The position numbers and the translations under genes are program-made. A stretch of 64,000 bases of DNA from Pseudomonas sp. H1h. GTDB taxonomy: Bacteria > Pseudomonadota > Gammaproteobacteria > Pseudomonadales > Pseudomonadaceae. Where the stretch lies: NCBI RefSeq assembly GCF_000633255.1, contig NZ_AYMJ01000003.1, forward strand, positions 62,001-126,000, given 5' to 3'. The notes under the pieces were generated by a model that saw only the letters and a list, made by a program, of their open reading frames with translations, was not told where the DNA came from and did not search any database. Below are positions 26,630 through 37,616 of the stretch, one piece after another; the stretch's first letter is position 1, and each line of letters opens with the position of its first letter.

Positions 26630-26749
26630 GAGTCAGCGTCCATTTGCCCAAGAGGGTGAAGGCCATAGGCTAGGGCGCTGCGCATTAGAGAAAAATGGGT
26701 TACGGTTCCGAACATATCGGACACAAGTGTCGTGAATGGGAGGATCGGG

Positions 26750-27649
26750 ATGGACAGCCTGGGCAGTATTTCGATGTTTGTGCAGGTCGCCGAAACCCGC
26801 AGTTTTACCGAGGCCGGGCGGTTGCAGGGGGTCTCGTCTTCGGCGGTCGGCAAGAGTATTGCGCGGCTCGAAGCGCGACTCGGCGTACGGCTGTTCCATC
26901 GCACCACTCGCAGTATCACGCTGACCAGCGAAGGCGCGCTGTTCCTGGAGCGCTGTCGCAAAATTCTCGCCGAGGTGGAGGCGGCCGAGTTCGAGCTGTG
27001 CAATTCGGCATCACAGCCGCATGGCAAGCTGCGCATCAGCCTGCCGCAGGTGCACGGACTGGTGATGCCGGTGATGAACGCGTTCATGGCGTTGTACCCG
27101 CAGATCGAGCTGGATCTGGACCTCACCGATCGTATGGTCGACGTGGTCGAGGAGGGCTTCGATGCGGTGATCCGTACCGGCAAACCGCGGGATTCACGGT
27201 TGATGGCACGGCCCCTGGGTGAATTTCACATGGTGCTGGTGGCAAGTCCGTCGTATCTGCAGCAGCGCGGTGTACCGCAGGCACCTGCCGATCTGGCAGA
27301 GCATGCCTGCCTGCGGCATACCTTCCACGCCACCGGCAAGCTGGAGCCTTGGCCGTTGATCCGCGAGGAGGGCGTGCCTGAGCCGAGTTTGCCGACGCGG
27401 CTGGTCAGTACCTCCATCGAAGCCGTCAGCCATGCCGCCCTCGCCGGGATGGGCATCGCCTGCCTGCCGGACTTCATGACCCACGAGGCGGTGGCGCAAG
27501 GACGCCTGCAACGAGTCCTCGATGAGCATCTGCAACATGTCGGTCAGTTCTGGGTGTTGTGGCCTTCAAGCCGCCATGCAACCGCCAAATTGCGGGTATT
27601 CATCGATCATTTATCGGTGCGGCTTTTTCCAGACGCTCATCATCGGTAA
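26750..27649 (+). CDS. LysR-family transcriptional regulator
   Basis: A 299-residue regulator with an N-terminal winged helix (FVQVAETRSFTEAGRLQGVSSSAVGKSIARLE) and a full substrate-binding domain. It belongs to the DsdC/CrgA-like group with FHRTTRSITLT after the helix-turn-helix. The ATG is selected because GGGAGG lies six bases before it; a GTG six codons upstream is poorer. Divergent from the MFS exporter gene, it is the natural candidate to regulate it. Confidence 0.88.
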   Translation: MDSLGSISMFVQVAETRSFTEAGRLQGVSSSAVGKSIARLEARLGVRLFHRTTRSITLTSEGALFLERCRKILAEVEAAEFELCNSASQPHGKLRISLPQVHGLVMPVMNAFMALYPQIELDLDLTDRMVDVVEEGFDAVIRTGKPRDSRLMARPLGEFHMVLVASPSYLQQRGVPQAPADLAEHACLRHTFHATGKLEPWPLIREEGVPEPSLPTRLVSTSIEAVSHAALAGMGIACLPDFMTHEAVAQGRLQRVLDEHLQHVGQFWVLWPSSRHATAKLRVFIDHLSVRLFPDAHHR

Positions 27650-27741
27650 AGTTGTAACTGTTTTAAGACACTAATCCATACGCCGCGGGGCCGCGATATG
27701 TAGCACAATACGCCCCGGACCGTTTTCCCTCAGGATGTTTA

Positions 27742-28638
27742 ATGTTGATTTCAACTCCCATGCGTGTCGTTGGGTTGGCGCTGTTGTTGACCGCTGTTGC
27801 CGGCTGTTCGAAAGACAAGCCGATCTATGAGCATGAGAATTTCGACGATTCCGGTACGTATTCTCGCAATTACCCGGTGGCCGATGTCGCCAGTTGCGAG
27901 GCGGCCCGTCGTGCGCTGCTCAGCCAGGGCTACATCATCACCAGCAGTGACCCGAAACTGGTCAGTGGCCACAAGAGCTTCCAGCAGACCGGTGAAACCC
28001 ACCTGGAAATCAGCTTCAACGTAGTGTGTGCCGAAGACGGCAGTGCCAAGCACCATGCCACGGTGTTCGCCAACGCCTTGCAGGACCGCTATGCGTTGAA
28101 GAAGACCAACAACTCCGCCAGCCTTGGGGTCGGCGTGTTGGGTTCGGTGTCGATGCCGATCGGCTCCTCGGACGACTCGATGGTCAAGGTTGCCAGTGAG
28201 ACTGTGACCTCGCAGAAATTCTATGAGCGTTTCTTCACCCTGGTTGAGCTGTTCCTGCCGGCCGATGCGAAGAAAGCCGCGCACATCGAAGAAAAGCCCA
28301 AGACTGATCTGGGTGTGCCGGAGCCGAAGCCTGCCGCTGTAGCGCCGACAACTCCTGCAACACCAGCGCCCGCAGTAGAGACAGCGCCCGCGCCACCTCC
28401 GGCAGGGATTGTCGAGCCAGCCCAGACCATCACACCGGCAGCCCCGGCAGCGACACCCGCGCCAGCCCCGGTTTCACCGGCGCCGGTGGGTTCCGAGCCG
28501 GTGGTGCCGCCGGCCGAGTCTGCGCCGATCACTCCGGCGCCGAGTGCAGACCCTGCACCGGCCACCGAGACGATCACGCCGCCGGCCAACCCGAGCAATA
28601 TTCCGCCGCCCTCCGAGCCGATTCCTGCGATGCAGTAA
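27742..28638 (+). CDS. DUF2242 lipoprotein with Pro/Ala-rich tail
   Basis: A 298-residue lipoprotein: signal sequence ending AVAGC (Cys22), then a DUF2242-type globular domain to about residue 180 (FDDSGTYSRNYP, SCEAARRALLSQGYI, ERFFTLVELFLP). Residues 185-298 are almost entirely Pro, Ala, Glu and Thr, a flexible linker-like tail that could cross the periplasm or peptidoglycan. No catalytic site is visible. It is a single gene with a REPIN downstream. Confidence 0.8.
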   Translation: MLISTPMRVVGLALLLTAVAGCSKDKPIYEHENFDDSGTYSRNYPVADVASCEAARRALLSQGYIITSSDPKLVSGHKSFQQTGETHLEISFNVVCAEDGSAKHHATVFANALQDRYALKKTNNSASLGVGVLGSVSMPIGSSDDSMVKVASETVTSQKFYERFFTLVELFLPADAKKAAHIEEKPKTDLGVPEPKPAAVAPTTPATPAPAVETAPAPPPAGIVEPAQTITPAAPAATPAPAPVSPAPVGSEPVVPPAESAPITPAPSADPAPATETITPPANPSNIPPPSEPIPAMQ

Positions 28639-28660
28639 CCGGCCAACAAGCTGCGAACCC

Positions 28661-28750
28661 TGTGGGAGCGGGCTTGCTCGCGAAAGCGTTGTATCAGTCG
28701 ACATAGGCATTGACTGGCACTGCGCCTTCGCGAGCAAGCCCGCTCCCACA
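28661..28750. repeat. REP doublet (REPIN)
   Basis: Nearly perfect inverted arms (TGTGGGAGCGGGCTTGCTCG and CGAGCAAGCCCGCTCCCACA) with a spacer of about 50 bases, directly downstream of the DUF2242 gene. Confidence 0.9.
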
Positions 28751-28939
28751 GTTGTTTCTGCAACATGTGAAATCTCGTTACATTCCCCCGACAAAAATCC
28801 CGCGATAAATTCCTGACCACCTGCTACGTTTTATTCATGAAGGCCAGGTTTCACTTTTCCTTCATACGGGCACGATATGCTCGAGGCACTGGTCATTTGA
28901 CCGGGCTATTTTTCAAGCGGGCAGTAGGGGGATGACACG

Positions 28940-29026
28940 ATGGACGACTATCAAGAAGAACTGCTCGAATACCAGGCGTTTGAACTGGATCAGCCAGAGC
29001 CGGCCGAAGACGCCACCGAGTTGTAA
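28940..29026 (+). CDS. 28-residue acidic small protein
   Basis: A short frame encoding MDDYQEELLEYQAFELDQP and a further nine acidic residues ending ATEL. A purine-rich GGGGGATGA precedes the ATG. Thirteen of 28 residues are Asp, Glu or Gln. It fits exactly between a long untranslated region and the converging AraC-type gene, its stop lying four bases from that gene's end. I recall similar short frames in other pseudomonads but cannot confirm this. Function unknown. Confidence 0.5.
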   Translation: MDDYQEELLEYQAFELDQPEPAEDATEL

Positions 29027-29030
29027 GGTA

Positions 29031-30071
29031 TCAGGCGCTTTTGCGGTGACTGCGGCGAAACTCGCCGGGTGTCTGACTGCTCCAGCGTTTGAAGGCGCGC
29101 TGAAACGCCTCGGCTGAAGCAAAGCCCAGCAGGTAGGCAATCTCGCCGAACGCCAGTTCGGTGTCGCGAATGTAGGTCATTGCCAGGTCGCGGCGGGTGT
29201 CATTGAGGATCGCGCGAAACTGCGTGCCTTCCTCGGCCAGTTTGCGTCGCAAAGTCCAGGTCGGCAGCTTCAGGCGTGCCGCCACTTCTTCCAGATCGGG
29301 TTCCCTGCCACCATTGAGCAACGGCCCCAGCAACTGAGTGATGCGTTCACGCAGGCTGCGGGTGCGGGTCAATTGCTCCAGTTCCCGCTCACACAATGCA
29401 AGCAAATGCTTCCAGGTACTCGGGCAGTGTTCCGGGTTGCGCAGGGCCAGACTGTTCAGGTTCAGACGCAGTTGATTGCGTTCGGCACCGAACTGGATCG
29501 GGCAGTCGCCCAGTACGCTGTAGGCATCGCGGTAGTCCGGCTGGTCAAACTCGATGTCGATACGCTCGGCCCGCAGTGGCTCGCGGCCGACGCTGGACAG
29601 CTGATGCAGCCAGCCGGCGATGATCGAATCCACCACAAAGCGGTTATAGGCGTTGTACGGGCTGATCGAGTAGAAGCGCAGCCACGCGCCATGGGCGTCT
29701 TCGTGAAAACTCGATTGCCCACGGTAGTTGGAGCCATACAACGGCTCGAAACGGATCAGGCAGCGGGCCGCTTCGCGTACGGTCGGCGCTTGCGCGGCGG
29801 TGACTCCGGCGAGTCCAGCCTGGCTCAAGCGGCTGAGCTGGCCCATGCGCAGGCCCAGCGCAGGATCGCCGGTCAACTGGATCGCGCTGTGCCCCAGACG
29901 CATGTAGCGCGGGATCGAAAGCCGCGCACCGGCCTCGGCCAGTCGCGCGGTGTCCAGGCCATATTGTTCGAGCAGCGGTTGCGGATCGGCGCCATGGCTG
30001 CGCACCGCATCGGCAAGGCTGTGGACGAAACCTACCGACAGATCCCCAAGGCGCATCGGCAGTGGTTTCAT
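29031..30071 (-). CDS. AraC-family transcriptional regulator
   Basis: A 346-residue regulator with an N-terminal arabinose-binding-like effector domain and a C-terminal AraC helix-turn-helix pair at about residues 250-340 (EEVAARLKLPTWTLRRKL, then IAYLLGFASAEAFQRAFKRW). The layout resembles the OruR/VirS-type group. It starts three bases after the stop of the nitrilase-like gene, so the two are cotranscribed. fadH lies on the other side of that gene, transcribed divergently, as I recall for P. aeruginosa. Confidence 0.87.
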   Translation of the reverse strand: MKPLPMRLGDLSVGFVHSLADAVRSHGADPQPLLEQYGLDTARLAEAGARLSIPRYMRLGHSAIQLTGDPALGLRMGQLSRLSQAGLAGVTAAQAPTVREAARCLIRFEPLYGSNYRGQSSFHEDAHGAWLRFYSISPYNAYNRFVVDSIIAGWLHQLSSVGREPLRAERIDIEFDQPDYRDAYSVLGDCPIQFGAERNQLRLNLNSLALRNPEHCPSTWKHLLALCERELEQLTRTRSLRERITQLLGPLLNGGREPDLEEVAARLKLPTWTLRRKLAEEGTQFRAILNDTRRDLAMTYIRDTELAFGEIAYLLGFASAEAFQRAFKRWSSQTPGEFRRSHRKSA

Positions 30072-30074
30072 GGC

Positions 30075-31205
30075 TTACAACCAGATATTCAGCAGGCGCG
30101 CGCCACGGGCCTCGCCATCGGCGAATTGCTGACCGTTGCTGCTGAGGAAGCTTTGCCCCGCACTGGGCTTGTCCCAGAACTGCCCGCGCAGGAACACGCT
30201 CATGCCGGCGATCGCACGGCTGCTCGGTGGCTGCGCAGTCAGGGTCAGGCGATGCCAGGCCTGGCCTTCACTGATTTCCCCGGGCTTGAGGCTGACCGAG
30301 TCCGGTGTACTCGAACCCTTGTAACCGCCCCACGGCTGGTTCCACGCACCGTGACCGACCACAAACGCCGGAACCGCCACCAGTTGCGCGCCGAGTTCGT
30401 CGAGTTGGCGATAGTTGTCCGGGTACCAGCTGTCGCTGCCGATCAGCACGCCGAGACGCCCGGCCGGGGTGTCGATCACGGTGATCGCATGCTCGTCTTC
30501 GCTTTCGATCACGTCGCGTTGTTCGAAGATCGGGTGCATCTGCCGCTGGGGCTGGCCCAGTGGCGCGCCATCACGGCCAAACACCACGCTGCTGTTGAAC
30601 AGCGAACCGCTGCCGGGCTTGAGTTGGCCATCACGGATGCTCGGCTCGGGCAGCACAATGGAGCCGGCCACCAGCGTTACATGGAACTCTTTGGCAAGAC
30701 CGCCGAACAGGGCCTGGTAATCCTTGGCCATGGCCTTGGACTTCATGCGCAGGTGCGCGTCGTCGAGGCGGTTCTCGCCCTTGGCGCTGAGCCAGGCGCG
30801 GGCGAACAGCAGCGGATTGCTCGCCGCCAGCCAGTTCATTGCTTCAGCGAGGGTGGGAGCCTGATACAGCTCGTCTTTCTCGCCGCTGATCATCAGCCAG
30901 GTGCCGACATGCTCAGGCAGGACCACCACGGTTTTTTCGTTCAACAGCCCCTGATCCTGCGCCTGCTGCAGATAGGCCGCGAGTTTGCGGTGCAGGCGTT
31001 CAGGGCTTTGGTAGTCGGTAGGAAACAGTTCTGGCTGAATCCCCAGCAAGTTGCCGCGATCGGCCGGTGTGCCCTGATCGACCGCCAGTTTGATGCGCAG
31101 GTCCGACAGGTAATGCCCCGCCGGCCGGTCCGCCGCCCACATGGCGTAGGTGGTAAGGGCGGCAACGATGGCCATGGAAAAGAACAGGTACAGAAGTTTG
31201 CGCAT
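30075..31205 (-). CDS. Membrane-anchored nitrilase-fold protein lacking Cys and Lys of the triad
   Basis: A 376-residue protein with one N-terminal transmembrane segment (LLYLFFSMAIVAALTTYAMWA) and a carbon-nitrogen hydrolase-like domain. The catalytic Glu is plausible (Glu98 in VVLPEHVG). Where active members have Lys before the HP motif it reads QRQMHPI, and the nucleophile block I-C-x-D reads IGSD (255-258), so Cys is replaced by Gly. It is therefore unlikely to be a nitrilase or amidase. The start is chosen at the Met before the anchor; no clear ribosome binding site is seen, so an upstream ATG is possible. It is cotranscribed with an AraC gene. Confidence 0.7.
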   Translation of the reverse strand: MRKLLYLFFSMAIVAALTTYAMWAADRPAGHYLSDLRIKLAVDQGTPADRGNLLGIQPELFPTDYQSPERLHRKLAAYLQQAQDQGLLNEKTVVVLPEHVGTWLMISGEKDELYQAPTLAEAMNWLAASNPLLFARAWLSAKGENRLDDAHLRMKSKAMAKDYQALFGGLAKEFHVTLVAGSIVLPEPSIRDGQLKPGSGSLFNSSVVFGRDGAPLGQPQRQMHPIFEQRDVIESEDEHAITVIDTPAGRLGVLIGSDSWYPDNYRQLDELGAQLVAVPAFVVGHGAWNQPWGGYKGSSTPDSVSLKPGEISEGQAWHRLTLTAQPPSSRAIAGMSVFLRGQFWDKPSAGQSFLSSNGQQFADGEARGARLLNIWL

Positions 31206-31390
31206 GAAAACCAACAACAACCGGGTACAGAGAGTGGCAACTAGGGTAGGGCGCATGCTCGCGCTTGCCAAGGGGCGCTGCGCATTTGGATCAATAAGTT
31301 GTCAGTTTCGGTCATTGAGTGACAGCAGTGCGACTCTTAGGCTGTCGAACATGACTGACGGGGGACGCAGAGCTCCCGCAATTTCCGTGA

Positions 31391-33451
<2,061 letters not shown>

Positions 33452-33466
33452 GCTCCGCCGCTTAAC

Positions 33467-33626
33467 CTGTGGGAGCGAGCCAGCTCGCGAAAGCGGAGTG
33501 TCAGCCAATACACATGTCGACTGACACGACGCCTTCGCGAGCAGGCTCGCTCCCACAGGGTTTGTGTTGTTCACAGATTCGGTGAGCACCATCGATCCAA
33601 TGCAGGAGCGAGCCTGCTCGCGACGG
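33467..33626. repeat. REP doublet plus a third REP arm
   Basis: Inverted arms at the two ends of 33467-33559 (GTGGGAGCGAGCCAGCTCGC and GCGAGCAGGCTCGCTCCCAC), followed at 33601-33626 by a third copy in forward orientation (GGAGCGAGCCTGCTCGCGAC). Confidence 0.88.
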
Positions 33627-33677
33627 CTGCTGATGAGCGACTAGAATGCCGGCTCTGTCCAGATCGAATCGCCGCCC

Positions 33678-34604
33678 ATGCTTTTGCCTCCCTCCGATTG
33701 GCTACCCCAAGCCCCTCTCGAACGGCTTCAACTCGACTGGCTCACCCACGCCGCCATCGAAGTCGCGATCCTGCGTCTGGATCAGATCGACCCGCTGATC
33801 AGCGGCAACAAATGGTTCAAGCTCATCGAACACCTCAAGGTCGCTGACCGCGCCGGCGCGCAGGGCATCATCAGCCTCGGTGGCGCGCATTCCAATCATC
33901 TGCATGCGTTGGCGGCTGCCGGTAAGCGTCTGGGATTCGAAACCGTTGGCCTGTTGCGCGGGCATCCGCAGCAGACGCCCACGGTGACGGATCTGCAGGC
34001 GTTCGGCATGCAATTGCACTGGCTCGGTTACGGCGGCTATCGGGCGCGGCATGAACCGGGTTTCTGGGAGCCTTGGCAGGCGCAGTACCCGAATCTGCAC
34101 GCAGTACCGGAGGGCGGTGGCGGATTGGCGGGTGCCTTGGGCTGCAAGGCGCTCAAGGAACAGGTGAGCGCGCAATTGAGCAAGCTGGGCTGGCGCGACT
34201 ATCACGCTTGGTGGCTGGCTTGCGGCACCGGGACGACACTCGCCGGGCTGGTGCTCGCCGAGGCCGGGGAGCATCCGGTGTACGGCGCGCTGGCGGTGCC
34301 TGATGATCATGGCGTGGCACCGCAGGTTGAGGCGATTGTGCGGGAAGCGGGACTGAGTGCGGCGGACTACGCGTTGTTCGATGCGAGCCGGGGTGGCTTC
34401 GCCAAGGTTGATCCGGTGTTGCTTGAGTTCATCGAGCATGCTGAACAGAGCAGCGGCGTCCCCTTGGAGCCGCTGTATACCGGCAAGGCGTTATTGGCGC
34501 TGAAGCAGCAGGTTGCAGCGGGCAGGTTCGAGCAGGGCACGCGGCTGATCTTCGTGCATACGGGAGGGTTGCAGGGGCGTCGAGGATTCATCCCCGGCAG
34601 TTGA
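33678..34604 (+). CDS. PLP-dependent D-cysteine desulfhydrase / ACC deaminase family protein
   Basis: A 308-residue fold-type II pyridoxal-phosphate enzyme. The cofactor lysine is Lys45 in ISGNKWFKL. The SLGGAHSNHLHALAAAG block binds the substrate carboxylate and the phosphate-binding loop is GTGTTLAGL. The family includes D-cysteine desulfhydrase (yielding pyruvate, H2S and ammonia) and ACC deaminase. Without the key Glu/Leu specificity pair I cannot separate them, but D-cysteine desulfhydrase is more likely for a chromosomal copy. It is a single gene. Confidence 0.82.
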   Translation: MLLPPSDWLPQAPLERLQLDWLTHAAIEVAILRLDQIDPLISGNKWFKLIEHLKVADRAGAQGIISLGGAHSNHLHALAAAGKRLGFETVGLLRGHPQQTPTVTDLQAFGMQLHWLGYGGYRARHEPGFWEPWQAQYPNLHAVPEGGGGLAGALGCKALKEQVSAQLSKLGWRDYHAWWLACGTGTTLAGLVLAEAGEHPVYGALAVPDDHGVAPQVEAIVREAGLSAADYALFDASRGGFAKVDPVLLEFIEHAEQSSGVPLEPLYTGKALLALKQQVAAGRFEQGTRLIFVHTGGLQGRRGFIPGS

Positions 34605-34607
34605 ACG

Positions 34608-34644
34608 TCTGTGGCGAGCGAGCAAGCTCCCTCGCCACAGGGGA
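34608..34644. repeat. Palindromic repeat of a second family
   Basis: An inverted repeat CTGTGGCGAGCGAGC / GCTCCCTCGCCACAG. It differs from the main REP family but is related in style to the arms at 51066-51185. Confidence 0.65.
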
Positions 34645-34662
34645 ATTTCACCGAGGCCATGT

Positions 34663-35211
34663 TCAGCCGCGCTTGGGCATCATCCGCAACAACGTGTTAT
34701 CGCCCACCACATAATGGTGATAAAGCCCCGCCAGCGCATGCAGGCCGATCAGCCAGTAGCCGGTGTTGCCGATCAACACGTGCCAGTGCTCCACCTGCTT
34801 GGCGAAAGCTTTGTCTTCATGGACCAGCAACGGCAAGTCGAAACCGTAGAACATCACCTGATGCCCCTCGGCGCTGGTGATCAGCCAGCCGAGAATCGGC
34901 ATGCTGATCATGAACAGGTACAACAGCCAGTGCATCACCCGCGCCAACAGGGTTTGCCACTGCGGCGAAGCCGGGAAGATTTTCGGTGCCGGGCCAATGC
35001 TGCGCGCCACAAGGCGAAACCACACCAGCACGAACACGGTCAGGCCGAGCATGTAATGCACTTCGCGGATCAGCGTGCGCCCGCCACTGCCTTTGGGAAA
35101 GATCCCGCGCAACTCCATGCTGGCATACACCAGCACCAACAGGACCAGCATCAGCCAGTGCAGCAGGACGGACACGGTGCTGTAGCGTGATTCGGAACTT
35201 GTCCACGGCAT
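34663..35211 (-). CDS. Cytochrome b561 family protein
   Basis: A 182-residue inner-membrane di-haem cytochrome b of the b561 type (CybB-like). Four hydrophobic helices are visible and candidate haem histidines lie in VLLHWLML, REVHYMLGL, VMHWLLYLF and GLHALAGLYHHYV. It probably moves electrons from quinol to a periplasmic or superoxide acceptor. The MPWTSS start has GAGGAAA upstream; the longer frame does not. It is transcribed alone. Confidence 0.88.
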   Translation of the reverse strand: MPWTSSESRYSTVSVLLHWLMLVLLVLVYASMELRGIFPKGSGGRTLIREVHYMLGLTVFVLVWFRLVARSIGPAPKIFPASPQWQTLLARVMHWLLYLFMISMPILGWLITSAEGHQVMFYGFDLPLLVHEDKAFAKQVEHWHVLIGNTGYWLIGLHALAGLYHHYVVGDNTLLRMMPKRG

Positions 35212-35352
35212 ACGGTATTTCCTCACAGATCAGGGTCACTACTGCCGCTCTTGTGCGACGGCATGCTTTAACTGTAATCCGCTTTGGCGGATTTGCCTGA
35301 TGCTGATCGGTCTTTCAATGCGCTGAATCAGGGGTTCTGCTGCTTTTTCATG

Positions 35353-35389
35353 AAAAAACGCCAGTGTCGTAAAGACTCTGGCGTTTTTT
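35353..35389 (-). terminator. Terminator after phnX
   Basis: A 12-base-pair outer stem (AAAAAACGCCAG / CTGGCGTTTTTT) with a structured top. It separates phnX from the downstream cytochrome b561 gene on the same strand. Confidence 0.9.
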
Positions 35390-35420
35390 AGTGCTGCAAC
35401 GAACTGCGTAAGTGGCGCGA

Positions 35421-36248
35421 TCAGCTCGATTGCGGCATTTCACCCTTGGCCAGGCGTTTGTTGATGTCGGCAATCACCTCCGGCAAATCGCTGATGGTGT
35501 CGATCATGTAGTGCGGGCGCGAACTGGCGAACAGCGCGTGGATGCGCTCGCGCTCGCTGGCCAGTTCGTCGCTGCCCAGCGCGCGGTAGCCGGCGTAATC
35601 CAGGCCCAGCGCATTGCCCGAGCAGATCAGCGCCACGGTCCACATCCCGGCACGGCGGCCTTCGAGAATGCCCGGCACGGTGTCGTCGATCTTCACGCAG
35701 GCGCCGACGTCGTCGATGCCCAGCGCGATCACGTTGGCCAGGGCCTGAGCCGGCCATGGGCGACCGTTCGGCACTTCGTCGGTGGCGACAACATAGTCGG
35801 CGACGTAGCCGTTGGTGGCGGCGAGGGCCACGACCTTGTCCATCACCTGTTTCGGGTAGCCGGAGCAGGAACCGATCTTGATCCCTTGCTGGCGCAGGTT
35901 GGCGATGGTTTCCAGCGCGCCGGGAATCAACGCCGAGTGTTCGGCGATCTTCTCGATCTGCAGCGGCATGAAGCGGTTGTAGATCGCGGTCACGTCATCG
36001 TCGGTCGGGGTGCGGCCGAACGCTTTGCGATAACGCTCGGCGACCTGCGGTTGGTCGCACAGGGTGCGGATGTGGTCCCACTTGCCCATGCCCATCGGGC
36101 CACGGGCCTCTTCGATGGAGACCTGAACGTCGAACTCGGCGAAGGCTTCGACGAAGATCTGGGTTGGCGCGAACGAGCCGAAATCGACCACGGTGCCTGC
36201 CCAGTCGAGGATGGCGGCTTGCAGTTTGTTTGGGTTTACATAGTTCAT
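35421..36248 (-). CDS. phnX: Phosphonoacetaldehyde hydrolase PhnX
   Basis: A 275-residue HAD-superfamily phosphonatase that cleaves phosphonoacetaldehyde to acetaldehyde and phosphate, the second step of 2-aminoethylphosphonate breakdown. The nucleophile is Asp15 in LDWAGT and the Schiff-base lysine is Lys56 in GMGKWDHI, as in characterised enzymes; the DD pair for Mg is in KIDDTVPG. The start is fixed by AGGAATT before ATG-AAC-TAT. It is transcribed from the phnW side, with a REPIN in the 145-base gap. Confidence 0.95.
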   Translation of the reverse strand: MNYVNPNKLQAAILDWAGTVVDFGSFAPTQIFVEAFAEFDVQVSIEEARGPMGMGKWDHIRTLCDQPQVAERYRKAFGRTPTDDDVTAIYNRFMPLQIEKIAEHSALIPGALETIANLRQQGIKIGSCSGYPKQVMDKVVALAATNGYVADYVVATDEVPNGRPWPAQALANVIALGIDDVGACVKIDDTVPGILEGRRAGMWTVALICSGNALGLDYAGYRALGSDELASERERIHALFASSRPHYMIDTISDLPEVIADINKRLAKGEMPQSS

Positions 36249-36285
36249 GGCAATCAATTCCTGAGTTGGCAATGCAATTCAAAAT

Positions 36286-36377
36286 GGTGGGAGCGGGCTT
36301 GCTCGCGAATGCGCTGGCACATTCAACATTGATGGCGGCTGACACGACGCCTTCGCGAGCAAGCCCGCTCCCACAGG
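36286..36377. repeat. REP doublet (REPIN) inside the phnW-phnX unit
   Basis: Inverted arms GTGGGAGCGGGCTTGCTCGC and GCGAGCAAGCCCGCTCCCAC with a 50-base spacer, in the gap between the two phosphonate genes on the same strand. Confidence 0.9.
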
Positions 36378-36393
36378 GGATTTTTGGTGTGGG

Positions 36394-37503
36394 TCAGATT
36401 TCCAGGACTTCCATCTCGCGCAGCACTTCACCCACTGCCGCCACGGCCTGGCGCATTTCGTCCGGGCTGACGTGGCCAATGCAGCCGACGCGGAAGGTTT
36501 CAACCTGGGTCAGTTTGCCGGGGTAGAGGATGTAGCCCTTGGCCTTGACCCGCTCGTAGAAATCCTTGAACTGGTAGCGCGGGTCCTGCGGGGCATGGAA
36601 GGTGGCGATGATCGGCGCCTGGATCGCGGCCGGCAGGAAGCTGCGTAGCCCCAGCTTGCCCATTTCCTCCATCAGTGCCTGACAGTTGGCGGCGTAGCGT
36701 GCATGGCGCGCCGGCAGGCCACCTTCTTCGTTGTATTGCAGCAACGCTTCGTGCAACGCGGCGACCACGTGGGTCGGCGGGGTGAAACGCCACTGGCCGG
36801 TCTTCTGCATATAGGCGTGCTGGTCATACAGGTCCATCGCCAGCGAGTGCGAATTGCCGGCCGCTGCAGCCAGCGATTCCTTGCGAGCGAACACGAAGCC
36901 CATCCCCGGTACGCCTTCCAGGCACTTGCCGGAGGCGGCGATCAGCGCATCGAACGGCACTTTTTGCGCATCCACCGGCAATGCGCCGAAGGAGCTCATG
37001 GCGTCGATGATCAGGCGCTTGCCGTGTTGCGCCACAACCTCGGCAATTTCCGGCAGCGGGTTGAGGATACCGGTGCTGGTTTCGCAGTGGATCAGCGCGA
37101 CGTGGGTGATGTCGCCATCGGCGCGCAGCAGACGGTCGACGTCAGCGGCGGTGGTCGGTTCGTCTTCAGCGGTTTCGAAGGTGCTGAATGAGCGCTCGAG
37201 CACTTCGCAGATCTTCGCCAGACGCTTGCCGTAGGCGCCGTTGATCAGCACCAGGACTTTACCGTCACGCGGCACCAGCGTGCCGATGGCCGCTTCGACA
37301 GCGAAAGTGCCGCTGCCCTGCAACGGCACGCAATGGTGAGTGGCGGCACCGTCAAGGATCGCCAGCAATTGTTCGCAAAGGCTGGCAGTCAGTTGGTTGA
37401 AGCGGTCATCCCATGACCCCCAGTCAACCATCATTGCCTGGCGGGTGCGGGCCGAGGTGGTCAACGGGCCGGGAGTGAGCAGGATGGGTGCGGCAGTACT
37501 CAT
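36394..37503 (-). CDS. phnW: 2-aminoethylphosphonate:pyruvate transaminase PhnW
   Basis: A 369-residue PLP aminotransferase (class V) that converts 2-aminoethylphosphonate and pyruvate to phosphonoacetaldehyde and alanine. The family start [15 protein letters not shown] is intact, the cofactor lysine is Lys193 in [11 protein letters not shown], and [11 protein letters not shown] and the Asp in IDAMSSFGA match the family. The start has GAGGACA upstream. It is divergent from a LysR gene 113 bases away that probably activates it, and upstream of phnX on the same strand. Confidence 0.95.
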   Translation of the reverse strand: MSTAAPILLTPGPLTTSARTRQAMMVDWGSWDDRFNQLTASLCEQLLAILDGAATHHCVPLQGSGTFAVEAAIGTLVPRDGKVLVLINGAYGKRLAKICEVLERSFSTFETAEDEPTTAADVDRLLRADGDITHVALIHCETSTGILNPLPEIAEVVAQHGKRLIIDAMSSFGALPVDAQKVPFDALIAASGKCLEGVPGMGFVFARKESLAAAAGNSHSLAMDLYDQHAYMQKTGQWRFTPPTHVVAALHEALLQYNEEGGLPARHARYAANCQALMEEMGKLGLRSFLPAAIQAPIIATFHAPQDPRYQFKDFYERVKAKGYILYPGKLTQVETFRVGCIGHVSPDEMRQAVAAVGEVLREMEVLEI

Positions 37504-37616
37504 TCGTGTGTCCTCGCGATAGCGCTGTGGGATGAAGCTACGGGGCATACGTTGCAATTGAGCGTCGCATCAATCAAATTGTTTGTTGTTATGCCAGCCA
37601 TCAGTGAGGGTTATTC

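Noticed and set aside
28661..28750. Possible CRISPR-like or sRNA structure in the repeat after the DUF2242 gene
   Set aside because: The arms are a single inverted pair of the common Pseudomonas REP family, not a spaced direct-repeat array.
29373..31244. Plus-strand frame of 623 codons opposite the AraC and nitrilase-like genes
   Set aside because: It spans two convincing minus-strand genes and their junction, with no domain or plausible start.
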